A stretch of 64,000 bases of DNA, taken from positions 44,588-108,587 of the forward strand of contig CAYLXP010000002.1 of assembly GCA_964387425.1 (NCBI GenBank), given 5' to 3'. Below are positions 25,927-35,505 of the stretch, piece by piece. This DNA is from CAYLXP01 sp964387425 (lineage in GTDB: Bacteria > Verrucomicrobiota > Kiritimatiellia > UBA8416). Each line of letters opens with the position of its first letter. Position 1 is the first letter of the stretch. Position numbers and translations under genes: made by a program. The notes beneath the pieces are model-generated. The model worked only from the letters and a program-made list of their open reading frames with translations. It made no database searches and was not told where the DNA came from.

Positions 25927-27336
25927 CTATCGTTCATCCCCCGGGATCTCCCAGTCCTTCCACGGCTTGAAATCTACCTTGCCTACACGGTAGTGCGTAA
26001 TCGCGTCAGCCGGCTGGAGTGAGCGGTGGACCACCAGCTTCTTGAACAGCCGCTTAACCACTTCCGGGTGCTGATTGGCAACGTTGTTCCGTTCCAACAG
26101 ATCCTCTGGCATTCTGAATAGATTCACCTTGTGCTGCTCTGTCAGGCCATTGCGGATATCCGGCCCCCTGACCTGCAGCTTCCATTGACCGGAGTGAATC
26201 GAGATTCTCTCATCCTCAATGCTGTTCTGTCCGTGATAGGAGTACCAGTCGCGCTGATCGAGCTTCCCGCCTCCAGCCAGAATCCCACTCACGTCCTTAC
26301 CGTCGAGCGCGCGCCCCGCCACTTCTCCTACCTTCGCATCGACACCGGCGCACGCCAATACGGTCGGCAGCACGTCAATGTAACCGATATGGGCTCCGAT
26401 CTTGCGGCCGCCTTTCCAGGCCGCCGGCCAGCGCACACAGGCCGCCACGCGTGTCCCGCCTTCATAGGTTGTCAGCTTGGCTCCATTGAGCGGTGTGTTG
26501 TTGGTTTTGAATTTGCCTACACCGCCATTGTCGCTGAAGAACCATACCTGTGTGTTATCCGCCTCGCCGCTCGCCTCGATGGCTTGAAGCACCTTGCCAA
26601 TCCCCTCGTCCATGCTCCAAACCATCGCCTTGTAGATGTCGAAAGGAGTCGCCTTCTTGCCCTTGGCATATCGCGCAATGTCCTTCTGATGGGCCTGGAA
26701 TGGCGAGTGAGGCGCATTCCACGGGATGTAGCAGAAGTAGGGTGCGTCGCCTTTGGCGGACTCATGGATGAACGCTGCGGCCGCGTCGGCAATCAGGTCG
26801 GTTGCATAGCCCTGTTTGCCGGACGGCTTGAAGTTCTCGTGCCAGTCGCGTTCACCCTCTCGGGACAGCTTAAAGTAGTCGATTGCCCCGTTGTAGTGCC
26901 CTTCGAAGTGGGTGAAGCCATGGTTCAGCGGATGCCACTTGCGACGATGATGTCCCAAGTGCCACTTCCCGAAAACACCCCGGCGCTTGTATCCCGCCTC
27001 CCCCAACGCCTCGGCCAACGTACGCTCCTCGGGCGGTAAACCATAATCACGGTGGGGAGGAACAACGGCCCGCGCCATGCCGAAACGGATCGGATAACGC
27101 CCGGTCATCAACCCCGCCCGCGTCGGCGAGCACATAGGCGCAACATAGAACCGATCCAGCTCCAACCCGTTCTCCGCGATCGTATCAATGTTCGGTGTTT
27201 CGCAGATGTCCCCATGGTAGCTCACCGCGTTCCAGCCAAGGTCATCCGCCACCATGATTACCACGTTGGGTTGCCCTGCCGCCCATGTCTGCAGACCCAA
27301 GGCGGTGCTCAGTAGAACTATCAGTCGCTTCATCAT
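25927..27336 (-). CDS. Secreted S1 sulfatase (arylsulfatase-like), complete
   Basis: This 469-residue protein is a complete formylglycine-dependent sulfatase. The signal peptide MMKRLIVLLSTALGLQTWAA precedes PNVVIMVADDLGWNAVSYHG, whose paired Asp residues bind calcium. The active-site Cys is in MCSPTRAGLMTGRYP, about residue 69, a canonical CxPSR-type motif with Thr in place of Ser. GVFGKWHLGHH and FFSDNGG supply further metal and sulfate ligands. The start is a double ATG with GGAG upstream. The downstream esterase stop lies seven bases away, so the sulfatase and esterase are probably co-transcribed. Maturation requires an FGE or anSME enzyme not encoded in this window. Sulfated substrate is unknown. 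Confidence 0.93.
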   Translation of the reverse strand: MMKRLIVLLSTALGLQTWAAGQPNVVIMVADDLGWNAVSYHGDICETPNIDTIAENGLELDRFYVAPMCSPTRAGLMTGRYPIRFGMARAVVPPHRDYGLPPEERTLAEALGEAGYKRRGVFGKWHLGHHRRKWHPLNHGFTHFEGHYNGAIDYFKLSREGERDWHENFKPSGKQGYATDLIADAAAAFIHESAKGDAPYFCYIPWNAPHSPFQAHQKDIARYAKGKKATPFDIYKAMVWSMDEGIGKVLQAIEASGEADNTQVWFFSDNGGVGKFKTNNTPLNGAKLTTYEGGTRVAACVRWPAAWKGGRKIGAHIGYIDVLPTVLACAGVDAKVGEVAGRALDGKDVSGILAGGGKLDQRDWYSYHGQNSIEDERISIHSGQWKLQVRGPDIRNGLTEQHKVNLFRMPEDLLERNNVANQHPEVVKRLFKKLVVHRSLQPADAITHYRVGKVDFKPWKDWEIPGDER

Positions 27337-27343
27337 TTGCCAT

Positions 27344-28288
27344 TCACTCCTTAGTCGCCCATACCTTCTTCAGAAACGCATCACATCGCTCCATGGTTGC
27401 CGTGAACCATGGCTCCCAATTCCAGTGGCCGTGGATCCCGCCTGCAAGCAGCATCGTTTCGCAATAGACGTCATTCTTCTTCAGCTTCCCAAGAAAACGA
27501 GCGCCCTCTTCAAGCGGTCGCTCGGTCACAAAGAGAACCGGCGGCGTTGTGCTGCTCACATGCGTCATGGGCGATGCCTGCTCGTAGAGCTTCGGTTTCT
27601 GAGTTTGGGAGCCGCCCAGGAACTGGACGTAGCTCGATTCCGGGTCCTGCGTGACTTGTCGAACCCTCTCCCCCATAAGATCGACCGGACCGGCAATCAC
27701 CAGGGCGGCTTTGACATCCGGATGCGTAGTCGCAACAAGGGCCGTCAAGTGCGCACCCGCCGAACCGCCCCAGGCTGCGATGCGTCGTGGGTCGTAACCG
27801 TATTTTGCAGATTGCTTTGTCAGCCAGTCAACGGCAGCTCTGCAATCCTCGATCGCGGCTGGGTACTTGGCTTCTCCGGAGAGGCGATACTGAATCGCGG
27901 CAACAGCGTACCCACGAGAGGCGAACCAGACGGCCTGGTTGCGCTGCGACTCCTTCGAGCCCTTCTTCCAACCACCGCCATGGATGATAACCACGAGGGG
28001 TGGCGGCTCGGACGTCCGGGGAAGGTAGAGATCGAGCTTCAGCTCCCGCTCGCCGCGCGTCACATAGCCAACGTCCTGATGCGTCTGTAGGCCTCCCGGC
28101 TCAGAGACCTTGGGACGCCTGACGTCCCATCCCTCTGCCTTCTGAACCCTGATGACCTCCTTCCAGGTCTTCGGCCACTTGCCTTTGATCCGGGATGGCA
28201 GCTTGTGCTCCGTTGGACCCGCCCAAACCGAAAACGTTGCGGCAAACGCCAACAGAGTCATCCAGTATCTCATGCTCAACAACGTCAT
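27344..28288 (-). CDS. Secreted alpha/beta-hydrolase, BD-FAE-type carbohydrate esterase
   Basis: The product, about 314 residues, has a signal peptide (MTLLSMRYWMTLLAFAATFSVWAG) and an alpha/beta-hydrolase domain: oxyanion-hole motif VVIIHGGGW, nucleophile Ser in AAWGGSAGAHL and a C-terminal His in GGIHGHWNW. These features match the BD-FAE/acetyl-esterase group that removes acetyl or feruloyl groups from polysaccharides. The start lies eleven bases after the stop of the gap-containing sulfatase; an ATG five codons later is an alternative. It sits between two sulfatases, suggesting joint removal of acyl and sulfate groups. Confidence 0.85.
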   Translation of the reverse strand: MTLLSMRYWMTLLAFAATFSVWAGPTEHKLPSRIKGKWPKTWKEVIRVQKAEGWDVRRPKVSEPGGLQTHQDVGYVTRGERELKLDLYLPRTSEPPPLVVIIHGGGWKKGSKESQRNQAVWFASRGYAVAAIQYRLSGEAKYPAAIEDCRAAVDWLTKQSAKYGYDPRRIAAWGGSAGAHLTALVATTHPDVKAALVIAGPVDLMGERVRQVTQDPESSYVQFLGGSQTQKPKLYEQASPMTHVSSTTPPVLFVTERPLEEGARFLGKLKKNDVYCETMLLAGGIHGHWNWEPWFTATMERCDAFLKKVWATKE

Positions 28289-28298
28289 GCGGCACTCG

Positions 28299-30003
28299 CT
28301 ACTTCTTCTTTCGCACGTCACCGGTCCCACCCAGGATGTAGCCAACGCGATGTGGAACCAGGCCGCGGAGCTTCGACCATTCTGCAGATTTGACTCGCTC
28401 GGAATCAATCTTCACCCCGGCCGCATCCCGGAGGAGCGCAACGGTGTTGAGAATCAAGTTCACTTCGATCGGGTCATCGCAACCTTCCAGCGCATCGAAG
28501 ATGAACGGCATCGGATCGGCGGCGCCCGCTAATCCCAGGAACTCAGCGGCGCGGACGCGAACGAGGCGGTCAGGGTCGTCGGCAGCCAGCTGTTTTGCCT
28601 TCTGCAGGAAGTCGGCGGCCTGTTTACCGAACGCACTACAGGTAATCAACCCCCAGTACCGCTCCATTGGCTCCCTGGAGTCGAGCGTCCGCTTGATCTG
28701 CGTCTTCACCTCGGGAAATGGCCGAAGTTGAAGATCCGCGATTTCGATCAGTTTTCTGATTTGCGCCTTGTTTTGCCGTGCAAACGCGTCGCCATCGCCC
28801 CCGCTCTTCTGCAGAAAAACCGGTTCAGGGAAGAAACCGACATCCGGCAGCGACTTCTCTTTGTGCTGCAGAGCCCGACGCAGCTCAACCAGCACTTTCG
28901 CGTACTCGGGATCGTCAGCGAGGTTGTTCACCTCATGAGGGTCCTTGGTAAGATCGAAAAGCATCTCCGGGGGGCGGGCCTCGTAGAACTGGCGCTGCGC
29001 CGCGTTCAGCTTTCCGGCTCGCGCGAGATCCCGCCATTCGACAAACGCGGGTTGCTTGTAGCGGTAGAAGTTGTGCAGCCCGTCAAAATTGAAAGGCTGA
29101 TAGCTGCGCCAGTAGCTGTAGTCCCCTTTGCGCAGGAAGCGGACCATATCGTATTTCTCGTCAAAGCGTTCCGCATAGCCGTAGGCGGTGTCGCGCCGGT
29201 TTACCTCCTCCAGCGTAACCCCCTTGCCGAGGAACGGTTTGCCGTCCATCTCGGCAGGAATCTCGATGCCGGCGAGGTTCAAGACCGTGGCGGCCAGGTC
29301 TACGAATTCGACGAAACCATCAATGCGTGTACCGCGCTTTGCAGGGGCTAGATGCTGCCAATTCTTCGGTATATACACCACCATCGCCACCTGCAAACCG
29401 TCGTTATGCGCGTAGCCCTTGCCGCCCGGCAGGACGCCGCCGTGATCGCCATAGTGGAAGATGAACGTGTCATCCATCAGACCGTCTTCCTCCAGCATGG
29501 CGATGACCTCGCCCATCTGCGAATCCACCACCGTTTGCAGGGTCAGGTACTGTGCATACTTCTCACGGAACGTCTGGGTATCGGGGTGATATGGGAAGAT
29601 CTCGACATCCGCCGGGTCCACCACGTAGTCCATACCACCGGGCAAGTCGCCAAATAGGCGGCTTTCATGGGTGTTCGTGTTGTTCTTCACATGGAAGAAC
29701 GGCTGCCCCGGCTTACGGTTGCGATACGTGGCCTTGCCGGAGCACTCGTGCCAAGCCGTCTTGACCGAGAAGCTGTAGTTGTAGTCTGTCTTCTTGTTGT
29801 TGGTCGTATAGTACCCCGCCTCACGNNNNNNNNNNNNNNNNNNNNNNNNNNNNNNNNNNNNNNNNNNNNNNNNNNNNNNNNNNNNNNNNNNNNNNNNNNN
29901 NNNNNNNNNNNNNNNNNNNNNNNNNCGCAGATGGTTTCGGCGCGGCGAATGCCGTGGCCGCCAATACGCTTGTGATTAGAAGTGCCGCCAATAGTGCTTT
30001 CAT
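28299..30003 (-). CDS. Secreted S1 sulfatase with C-terminal helical-repeat domain, interrupted by an assembly gap
   Basis: The N-terminal signal peptide MKALLAALLITSVLAATAFA lies at 30003-29944 with GGAGAGG just upstream, and the reading frame resumes after the gap with REAGYYTTNNKKTDYNYSFS, which continues without a break into a sulfatase body (QPFFHVKNNTNTHESR, FIFHYGDHGGVLPGGKGY). The two sides are in different frames as printed, so the 100 N do not represent the true length; about 100-150 residues including the CxPSR active-site motif are missing. After the sulfatase fold, residues following DLTKDPHEVNNLADDP form an alpha-helical region resembling HEAT repeats (DPDRLVRVRAAEFLGLAGA). Sulfatases with such tails occur in PVC bacteria. 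It ends eleven bases before the esterase start. Confidence 0.85.
29826..29925. other. Assembly gap (100 N) inside a sulfatase gene
   Basis: Exactly 100 N. The gap removes the N-terminal third of the sulfatase, including the formylglycine site, and the flanking coding frames do not match across it. Confidence 0.98.
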
Positions 30004-30101
30004 CAATATCCTCTCCTTGAGCTATCCACGCTATTTCAAATATCGGTTCGCCCCGCCGACCGAAACCCCGGCGGTCTCGGTGAAATTCCATCGGTTCCGT
30101 T

Positions 30102-32441
30102 TCATTTCTGCGGTTCCGGGTAGAAGACCGTGTCAAAGAAGGCATTCATTTTCGCGGCGCAAGGCACACCGTACTCCCGGAAGGTGGCTTTGACGCGGGG
30201 ATCCGGCTTCCAATCCAGGAAGGCGTGACGGGCATTCTCCACCTGAACGTACTGAACGGGGTGCCCCGCGGCCCGCAGCGCATCAGCGTAGGCCTGGACG
30301 GCGTCGTGCTTGATCCAGTCCTTGGTTCCGCGCAACAGGTACTGCGGCACCAACCGCTCCCTGGCGTTGGGGATCGTGTGAATCGGGCTTATGGCCTTTC
30401 TCCACGCTTCCGATCGGCCTTCCGCTTGTCGTTCGAAGCCGTCGAACACCCCGTAACTTGGGGCAGCGGCCTGGATAGCCCGGGAGATCTCCCCGCGCAC
30501 CTGGTCTATCGTCTTGCCTTTCGGCAGGTAGGTGGGCTTGTATTCAAACACGCCTTCGGGAACCCCAAAGCCACCGTCACCAATCATGCCGGCCATGTTG
30601 GCGGCGGATGCGGACAGGTGGCCGCCCGCACTGTCCCCGGTAACCCCGATCCTGGCGGGATCGGCACCGTAGCGATCCGCATGCTCCTGGATATGGGCGA
30701 TAGCCCCGAAAACGTCTTCGATGAGGTCGACCATCGTGTTGGGCTTCTCGTCTCCATCCCGATTCCGTATCCAGCGGTAGTCGATGCTGCAAACGACGTA
30801 GTCTCCGCTTCTCACAAGCTCGCGGGCCAACCCCCGCATCACATCTTCGTTATTCGCCGACCATCCGCCGCCATGAATGATCACGATACACGGAAGATCG
30901 CGGGCCCCATTCGGAGAGTACACGTCGTACTTCAGCTTTTTCACACCCGGTTTGGCATAGACCACATCCTGGATGACACGAAAACCATCCAGCTCCGTCT
31001 TCTTTATGAACGAGGCACCGACACGCTGATCCTTATTCACCTTCACTTCAAACGGAGAGACGGTGGACTCAATATACAGTTTCCATCCCTTGTAGCCGAC
31101 TGCCGTGTGGTAAATGGAATCGATGGCATACCCGGGATCCGGTTCTGTTCGTATCGTGAGGACGGTACCCGCCGCTACACGGCCATCCGCGGGAACGGGG
31201 GGAGTCACGTGCATGCTCCCGTTGCGTGTGTCATCCACGGTGACGGTGAACGCTTCTGCGCCGGGCTCAGTAGCGGATGAACGGCCCGGCTCACTACCCT
31301 GCATCGGGTTCTTCGGGGTGATTTTCTCGCGGTGCCGGTTCAAATCGCGGACGGCCTCGGCCAGTCCCGGCCGCAGGGCAAGTCCGTTGCCGAAGAAGCC
31401 CTGCTTGATCCCGCTCTTGGCGAAGTGGCCTTTCGAGTCGATGGGATTGCACCAGAACACGCCGAGGATGTACGAGGTACCTAGCGCATCGCGGACGTAT
31501 TCGGCATACCGCTGACCAGCAACCCGGGAGTCCTCCTCCAGCTTGCCACGAATGGGCTTGTCGCCGTCTTTGAAGCGGACGGCAAAATCGCAGATTAGAA
31601 CGGGCTTCCCCGTGAGCTGATGGATGTGATCGAACTTCTGCCGCGGGAACCTGGCTAAAAAAGGCGGCTGGATCGCAATGGCATCGACCCAGGGCAGCAT
31701 CTCTTCCAGCACTTCGGGAACGATGGTGTTGAAAGCGAAGCGATCGCCAAAGACCAGGTGATCGGGATCGTGCTTCCTGTTAGCTTCGCCGCATACCCGG
31801 AAATACTCGCGGGCGATACGGCGCAGGAAAGCCGCGTCGCGTGCAGCTTTGTCGCCGCCCTTCCATTTCTGAACGAAGGCGTTGTAAGCCTTGCGCCCCG
31901 GCGCCCCAGCGGGAAGGTTGCGCATGAAGTCGACCCAATTCTTGCCAACGGGATTCTTCAACGGCCAGGCAGCCAGGTCGGTCCAGCAATATCCGATCAG
32001 GTTGGCGTTGTCGCGATTCTGAATGCAGGCCTGCTTGATCTGCATCTCGAGCTGCCGCTGCTCCTTGGGATCGAAGACATCGACGAAACGAAAACCACTG
32101 TTAGCGCGATAGGTTGAGATGGGGACAAGGTTGCGCCCCTCCAGGTACGGCATGTCGTCCTTAAGTGTGGGGGGACAGCCGTACCCGTAGGCGTTAAAGC
32201 CGAGATCCTTGCAGGCCTTCGAGACCGTGACATGGTCGAACTTGCCACGCGTGACGCCAACGTGGGTAATCCCGTGGGCGAAGAAGGGGCTCCCCTCGGA
32301 GTTGATTAGCCAGAAGCGGCCGTCAATCGATCCTAGGCGGATGTTCCGAACTTCCGGTGATGATGGTCTGGCGTGCACACTTGCATGCGCGATCAACAGC
32401 AACGCCACAACACTTCTGATCATAGAACGAAAAAGTCGCAT
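30102..32441 (-). CDS. Secreted fusion: agarase-like GH-A barrel + bacterial repeat domain + alpha/beta-hydrolase esterase
   Basis: A 779-residue secreted protein with three modules. After the signal peptide (MRLFRSMIRSVVALLLIAHASVHA), residues about 35-375 resemble clan GH-A agarase-type barrels: GRFWLINSEGSPFFAHGITH near the start, LIGYCWTDLAAW, PDHLVFGDRF, then GKPVLICDFAVRF. Residues about 395-480 form a short beta-repeat of the 'bacterial repeat' type (GYAIDSIYHTAVG...). From residue 485 an alpha/beta-hydrolase carries the oxyanion motif IIHGGGW, nucleophile motif TGDSAGGHLS and a C-terminal His in ENARHAFLDW. The start was set at the ATG beginning the signal peptide. Combining a glycosidase and an acyl esterase would fit a substituted galactan or similar glycan; this is inference. 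GH50/GH86-like assignment of the first module is tentative. Confidence 0.75.
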   Translation of the reverse strand: MRLFRSMIRSVVALLLIAHASVHARPSSPEVRNIRLGSIDGRFWLINSEGSPFFAHGITHVGVTRGKFDHVTVSKACKDLGFNAYGYGCPPTLKDDMPYLEGRNLVPISTYRANSGFRFVDVFDPKEQRQLEMQIKQACIQNRDNANLIGYCWTDLAAWPLKNPVGKNWVDFMRNLPAGAPGRKAYNAFVQKWKGGDKAARDAAFLRRIAREYFRVCGEANRKHDPDHLVFGDRFAFNTIVPEVLEEMLPWVDAIAIQPPFLARFPRQKFDHIHQLTGKPVLICDFAVRFKDGDKPIRGKLEEDSRVAGQRYAEYVRDALGTSYILGVFWCNPIDSKGHFAKSGIKQGFFGNGLALRPGLAEAVRDLNRHREKITPKNPMQGSEPGRSSATEPGAEAFTVTVDDTRNGSMHVTPPVPADGRVAAGTVLTIRTEPDPGYAIDSIYHTAVGYKGWKLYIESTVSPFEVKVNKDQRVGASFIKKTELDGFRVIQDVVYAKPGVKKLKYDVYSPNGARDLPCIVIIHGGGWSANNEDVMRGLARELVRSGDYVVCSIDYRWIRNRDGDEKPNTMVDLIEDVFGAIAHIQEHADRYGADPARIGVTGDSAGGHLSASAANMAGMIGDGGFGVPEGVFEYKPTYLPKGKTIDQVRGEISRAIQAAAPSYGVFDGFERQAEGRSEAWRKAISPIHTIPNARERLVPQYLLRGTKDWIKHDAVQAYADALRAAGHPVQYVQVENARHAFLDWKPDPRVKATFREYGVPCAAKMNAFFDTVFYPEPQK

Positions 32442-32526
32442 ATGGAACCATACCCGCCCCGCTGCCCCGGGGCAAGGACGGGGGATCGTGGGGATCGGCA
32501 CACACCTTCAGGATGACGGCAATTCC

Positions 32527-32710
32527 ATCCCGGAGGGATATCAGCTATTAGCCGGTGGTTAAGCGCAGCGATACCACCGGTCACAACAAGGAATGAGCAT
32601 TGCATCCCGGAGGGATGCCAGCAATGTAGCGTTGCTGCCATCCCTCCGGGATGATGTATTCTGCGATTTCGGTCCGGTGGTGACGCTCGTTCCTCGCGCA
32701 ACCACCGGCT
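32527..32710. repeat. Compound palindromic repeat, ATCCCGGAGGGAT type
   Basis: The 336-base gap between the GH95 stop and the fusion-gene start is almost filled by this element. ATCCCGGAGGGAT occurs at 32527 and 32604 and inverted (ATCCCTCCGGGAT) at 32640; AGCCGGTGGTT at 32550 is matched by AACCACCGGCT at 32700, forming an outer inverted repeat. Similar GGAGGGAT elements are dispersed in other PVC genomes, from general knowledge. No gene is seen here. Confidence 0.8.
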
Positions 32711-32777
32711 AATGGCTGGGAAGCCTCCGGCTTCTTGCCAAAGTGATGGGCATAAACTCTCTTCGGGCGCCATCCTG

Positions 32778-35471
32778 CTAGAGAGGTGCCCTCACCACGC
32801 GGTATGTCTCGCCTGCTTCGGTCGGGAAGCTGATCCCCCCCTGACCGTCGTCCGTCGGTTTGATCGTGCGGTTCCCGTGCAGAACGGTAACCGCCCCACC
32901 CGGCCTCACTCGGCAAATCCCGCCCTTCTTCGACTGGATCTTGGCCTCGCTAAGCGCTCCGCCCTTCCATGCGATGTCGACCTCGAATGCTCCGCGCGCC
33001 TGTAGCCCATTGACCGAACCTTCCCGCCACACGTCCGGCAACGCCGGCAGCAACTGGATGAACCCCATGTGTGACTGCAGCAACATCTCGCAGATCCCGG
33101 AGGCATAGCCGAAGTTGCCGTCAATCTGGAAAGGCGGATGGTAGCCGAACAGGTTGTCGTAGTAATTGCCCTTCATCTGCTCGTTCAGCAACTTGTAGGC
33201 GCGGTTGCCGTCTTGAAGCCGGGCCCAGATGTTGATCTTCCATGCCTTGCTCCAACCGGTGGCCCCATCGCCGCGGGCATTCATGGACACCTTGGCGGCT
33301 TCGGCCAGCTTAGGTGTTGTCGGCGGCGAGATCTGTCGGCCGGGATGCACGGCAATCATGTGCGAGAGGTGGCGATGCTTGTTGTTGGGGTCGTCCCGGT
33401 CGACCATCCACTCCTGGAGCTGCCCCCACTTGCCGATCTGGGGCCCCAGCAGCCTGGATCGCATATCGATCAGCTTCCGTCGGAAGTCCTTGTCCGTGCC
33501 GAGATCGTCGAGGACATCAATCGTGTTACTGAACATGTCCCATGCGAGCTGCTGGTCGTAGGAGACGCCGTCTTCCACGGGTCCGTGTTCCGGCGAGTGG
33601 CCGTCCGGTGCGACCAACGTCCCGTCCGGCAATTCCTTGAGGTGGTCGATCCAGAATTCGCAGAGCTCTTTGAGAAGCGGGTAGAGGCGGGTCTCCAGGT
33701 ATTCCCTGTCGAGGGTATGCTCATAGTGATCCCACAGATTCTGGGCCACCCACGAGCCATCCCCCTTGATGTATTTCCAGGTATGTCCCCCGAAGATGCC
33801 GTTCTCAGCCTTCGTAATCCAACCGCGAATGCCGAACTCCCGCATGGTTCGCTCCCGCTTCACCTCGCGAACGGAATTCAGCCACTCCACGAGAGGCTCA
33901 AAACACTCGGAGAGGTTGGCCCGGTCTACGAACCAGTAGTTCATCTGGATATTCACATCCGTGTGATAGTCGCATCTCCATGGGGGACTGTTCTTGTTGT
34001 TCCAGAGCCCCTGCAGGTTGGCCGGCATCGCCCCGGGGCGCGAAGAGCTGATTATCAGGTAGCGGGCGTACTGGAACAACAATTCCTCCAAGTCCGGATC
34101 AACGCTCCCCTCCTTGTACGCAGTCAGGCGGACATCAGTGGGCCGTTCCAGAACGTCCGGCGTGCAGGCACCGACATTGAGGGTGCAGCGCTCGAAGAGG
34201 GCCGAGAAATCGTCTACGTGAGCTTTCAGCAATGCGTCAAACGACTTGCCTGCGGCACGGTCAAGCTGCGCGGTGATCCGGTCGTGCGGATGCGGACCCT
34301 TCCAGCCCTTGTCGCGCTTGTTCAAGTAGTTGGTCCCGGCTCCGAGGAGAATCGTCAATCCGTTGCAGTTCGTAAACTTCAGACCATCCCCGTCTGCCTC
34401 GACGCTGCCGCCATCCGGCAGTACGAGGACCTGCGCCTCGTAGTCGAGGAAGAGGCCGTAGGGTTCCTTGCGGCCCCTGCCGCTTCCCCCGCCATAGATG
34501 TAGCCCTCCAAATCGCCAGTGGCAGTGATCCGGTTTCCATCAACCTTAACCTTGGCCTCGTGGGCATCGGAAAGAGAGATTCGGCCCGTGTAACTGCCGG
34601 GCTTGTCCGCTTCAAAGCGAGTGACCATCACCTGGTCGGGATTGCTCGAGAAGGCCGTGCGGCGATAGGTGACGCCATCGCGCTGGTACTCAACCCGGTG
34701 CACGCCACGGGCGATATCAAGACTCCGGCGGTAGGCATCGGCGTCTACCGTGGACGCCACTGCATCAACCCCGCCGCCGGACGCCCCAAGCGCGATCTCG
34801 GCGACCTGGAAATGACTCTTGTTCACATGCTCAAAGGTGAATCGGTAGATCGAGAAGCGCTTGTCGTTCTTGAACTTGAACACTCTCGTCTGGCGGCGTT
34901 TGGCGAAGTGCGATTTGAGCGATACCTGGTCAAGAAGAGTCCAGGACTTTCCGTCGTTGGAAGCTTCCAGCTTCCACTTCTGCGGGTCCCGAGTGGGGAC
35001 ATCTTCGGCACTCGTGAACCGATACTCGCGGATTGGTTTTTGCGGCGCCTCTTTGTACGCGACCTGCCAGACCACGGGGCGTCCCTCATGCTCCATGCAC
35101 CACTTGGTCTTCACATCGCCATCGACGCTCTTCTCCAGCTTCTGATTGCTTGATGGCGTGTGCTTACTCGGATTCGTCACGCCGAACCCCGAGGAGCCTT
35201 GCCCGAAATCGATGAAGAGGTCTCCGAAGTTCTGGTAGGCGCCGGTATCTTCCTCATCTCCGATCCAGAGCGAATCCTCGTTGAACTGAATCCGCTCCTG
35301 CTCTACGCCGCCAAAGATCATGCCACCCAGGCGACCATTCCCGATCGGCAGGGCCTGCTTCTCCCAATTCGTTGCCGGCTGTCCATACCAGAGCGTATTC
35401 GCTCCGATGGCTGTCGAAGCGGTTGCCGCCATAAGCACTCCTGCCACGGTTCCCAGAATCTGCTTTCTCAT
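32778..35471 (-). CDS. Secreted GH95 alpha-L-fucosidase/galactosidase with inserted discoidin-like domain
   Basis: This 897-residue protein has a signal peptide (MRKQILGTVAGVLMAATASTAIG), the GH95 N-terminal beta domain (LPIGNGRLGGMIFGGVEQERI) and the alpha/alpha-barrel with DVNIQMNYWFVDRANLSECF and FQIDGNFGYASGICEM, which contain catalytic Asn and Asp residues. Unusually, residues about 91-240 form a complete F5/8 (CBM32-like) beta-sandwich (KSVDGDVKTKWCMEHEGRP, EASNDGKSWTLLDQVS) inserted between the IDFG strand and the following YRRSLDIARGVHRVEYQRDG strand. The first GH95 in the window has no insert at this place. The start is the first ATG, after a TTG that would add four residues. The esterase gene upstream ends 34 bases away. 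Activity on alpha-fucose or alpha-L-galactose is expected. Confidence 0.9.
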   Translation of the reverse strand: MRKQILGTVAGVLMAATASTAIGANTLWYGQPATNWEKQALPIGNGRLGGMIFGGVEQERIQFNEDSLWIGDEEDTGAYQNFGDLFIDFGQGSSGFGVTNPSKHTPSSNQKLEKSVDGDVKTKWCMEHEGRPVVWQVAYKEAPQKPIREYRFTSAEDVPTRDPQKWKLEASNDGKSWTLLDQVSLKSHFAKRRQTRVFKFKNDKRFSIYRFTFEHVNKSHFQVAEIALGASGGGVDAVASTVDADAYRRSLDIARGVHRVEYQRDGVTYRRTAFSSNPDQVMVTRFEADKPGSYTGRISLSDAHEAKVKVDGNRITATGDLEGYIYGGGSGRGRKEPYGLFLDYEAQVLVLPDGGSVEADGDGLKFTNCNGLTILLGAGTNYLNKRDKGWKGPHPHDRITAQLDRAAGKSFDALLKAHVDDFSALFERCTLNVGACTPDVLERPTDVRLTAYKEGSVDPDLEELLFQYARYLIISSSRPGAMPANLQGLWNNKNSPPWRCDYHTDVNIQMNYWFVDRANLSECFEPLVEWLNSVREVKRERTMREFGIRGWITKAENGIFGGHTWKYIKGDGSWVAQNLWDHYEHTLDREYLETRLYPLLKELCEFWIDHLKELPDGTLVAPDGHSPEHGPVEDGVSYDQQLAWDMFSNTIDVLDDLGTDKDFRRKLIDMRSRLLGPQIGKWGQLQEWMVDRDDPNNKHRHLSHMIAVHPGRQISPPTTPKLAEAAKVSMNARGDGATGWSKAWKINIWARLQDGNRAYKLLNEQMKGNYYDNLFGYHPPFQIDGNFGYASGICEMLLQSHMGFIQLLPALPDVWREGSVNGLQARGAFEVDIAWKGGALSEAKIQSKKGGICRVRPGGAVTVLHGNRTIKPTDDGQGGISFPTEAGETYRVVRAPL

Positions 35472-35505
35472 GTGATGTATCAACCTTTCTGCTTTGTGCT
35501 ATTCC

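Noticed and set aside
30004..30101. Riboswitch or leader upstream of the gap-containing sulfatase
   Set aside because: Only a weak GC hairpin is seen; no conserved aptamer pattern is recognisable.
32581..32916. Minus-strand open frame over the compound palindrome
   Set aside because: It translates the repeat and overlaps the end of GH95 in another frame; no protein signature.
33138..35153. A 671-codon + strand open frame opposite GH95
   Set aside because: GC-rich genes often leave long antisense frames; the GH95 frame carries all the conserved motifs.
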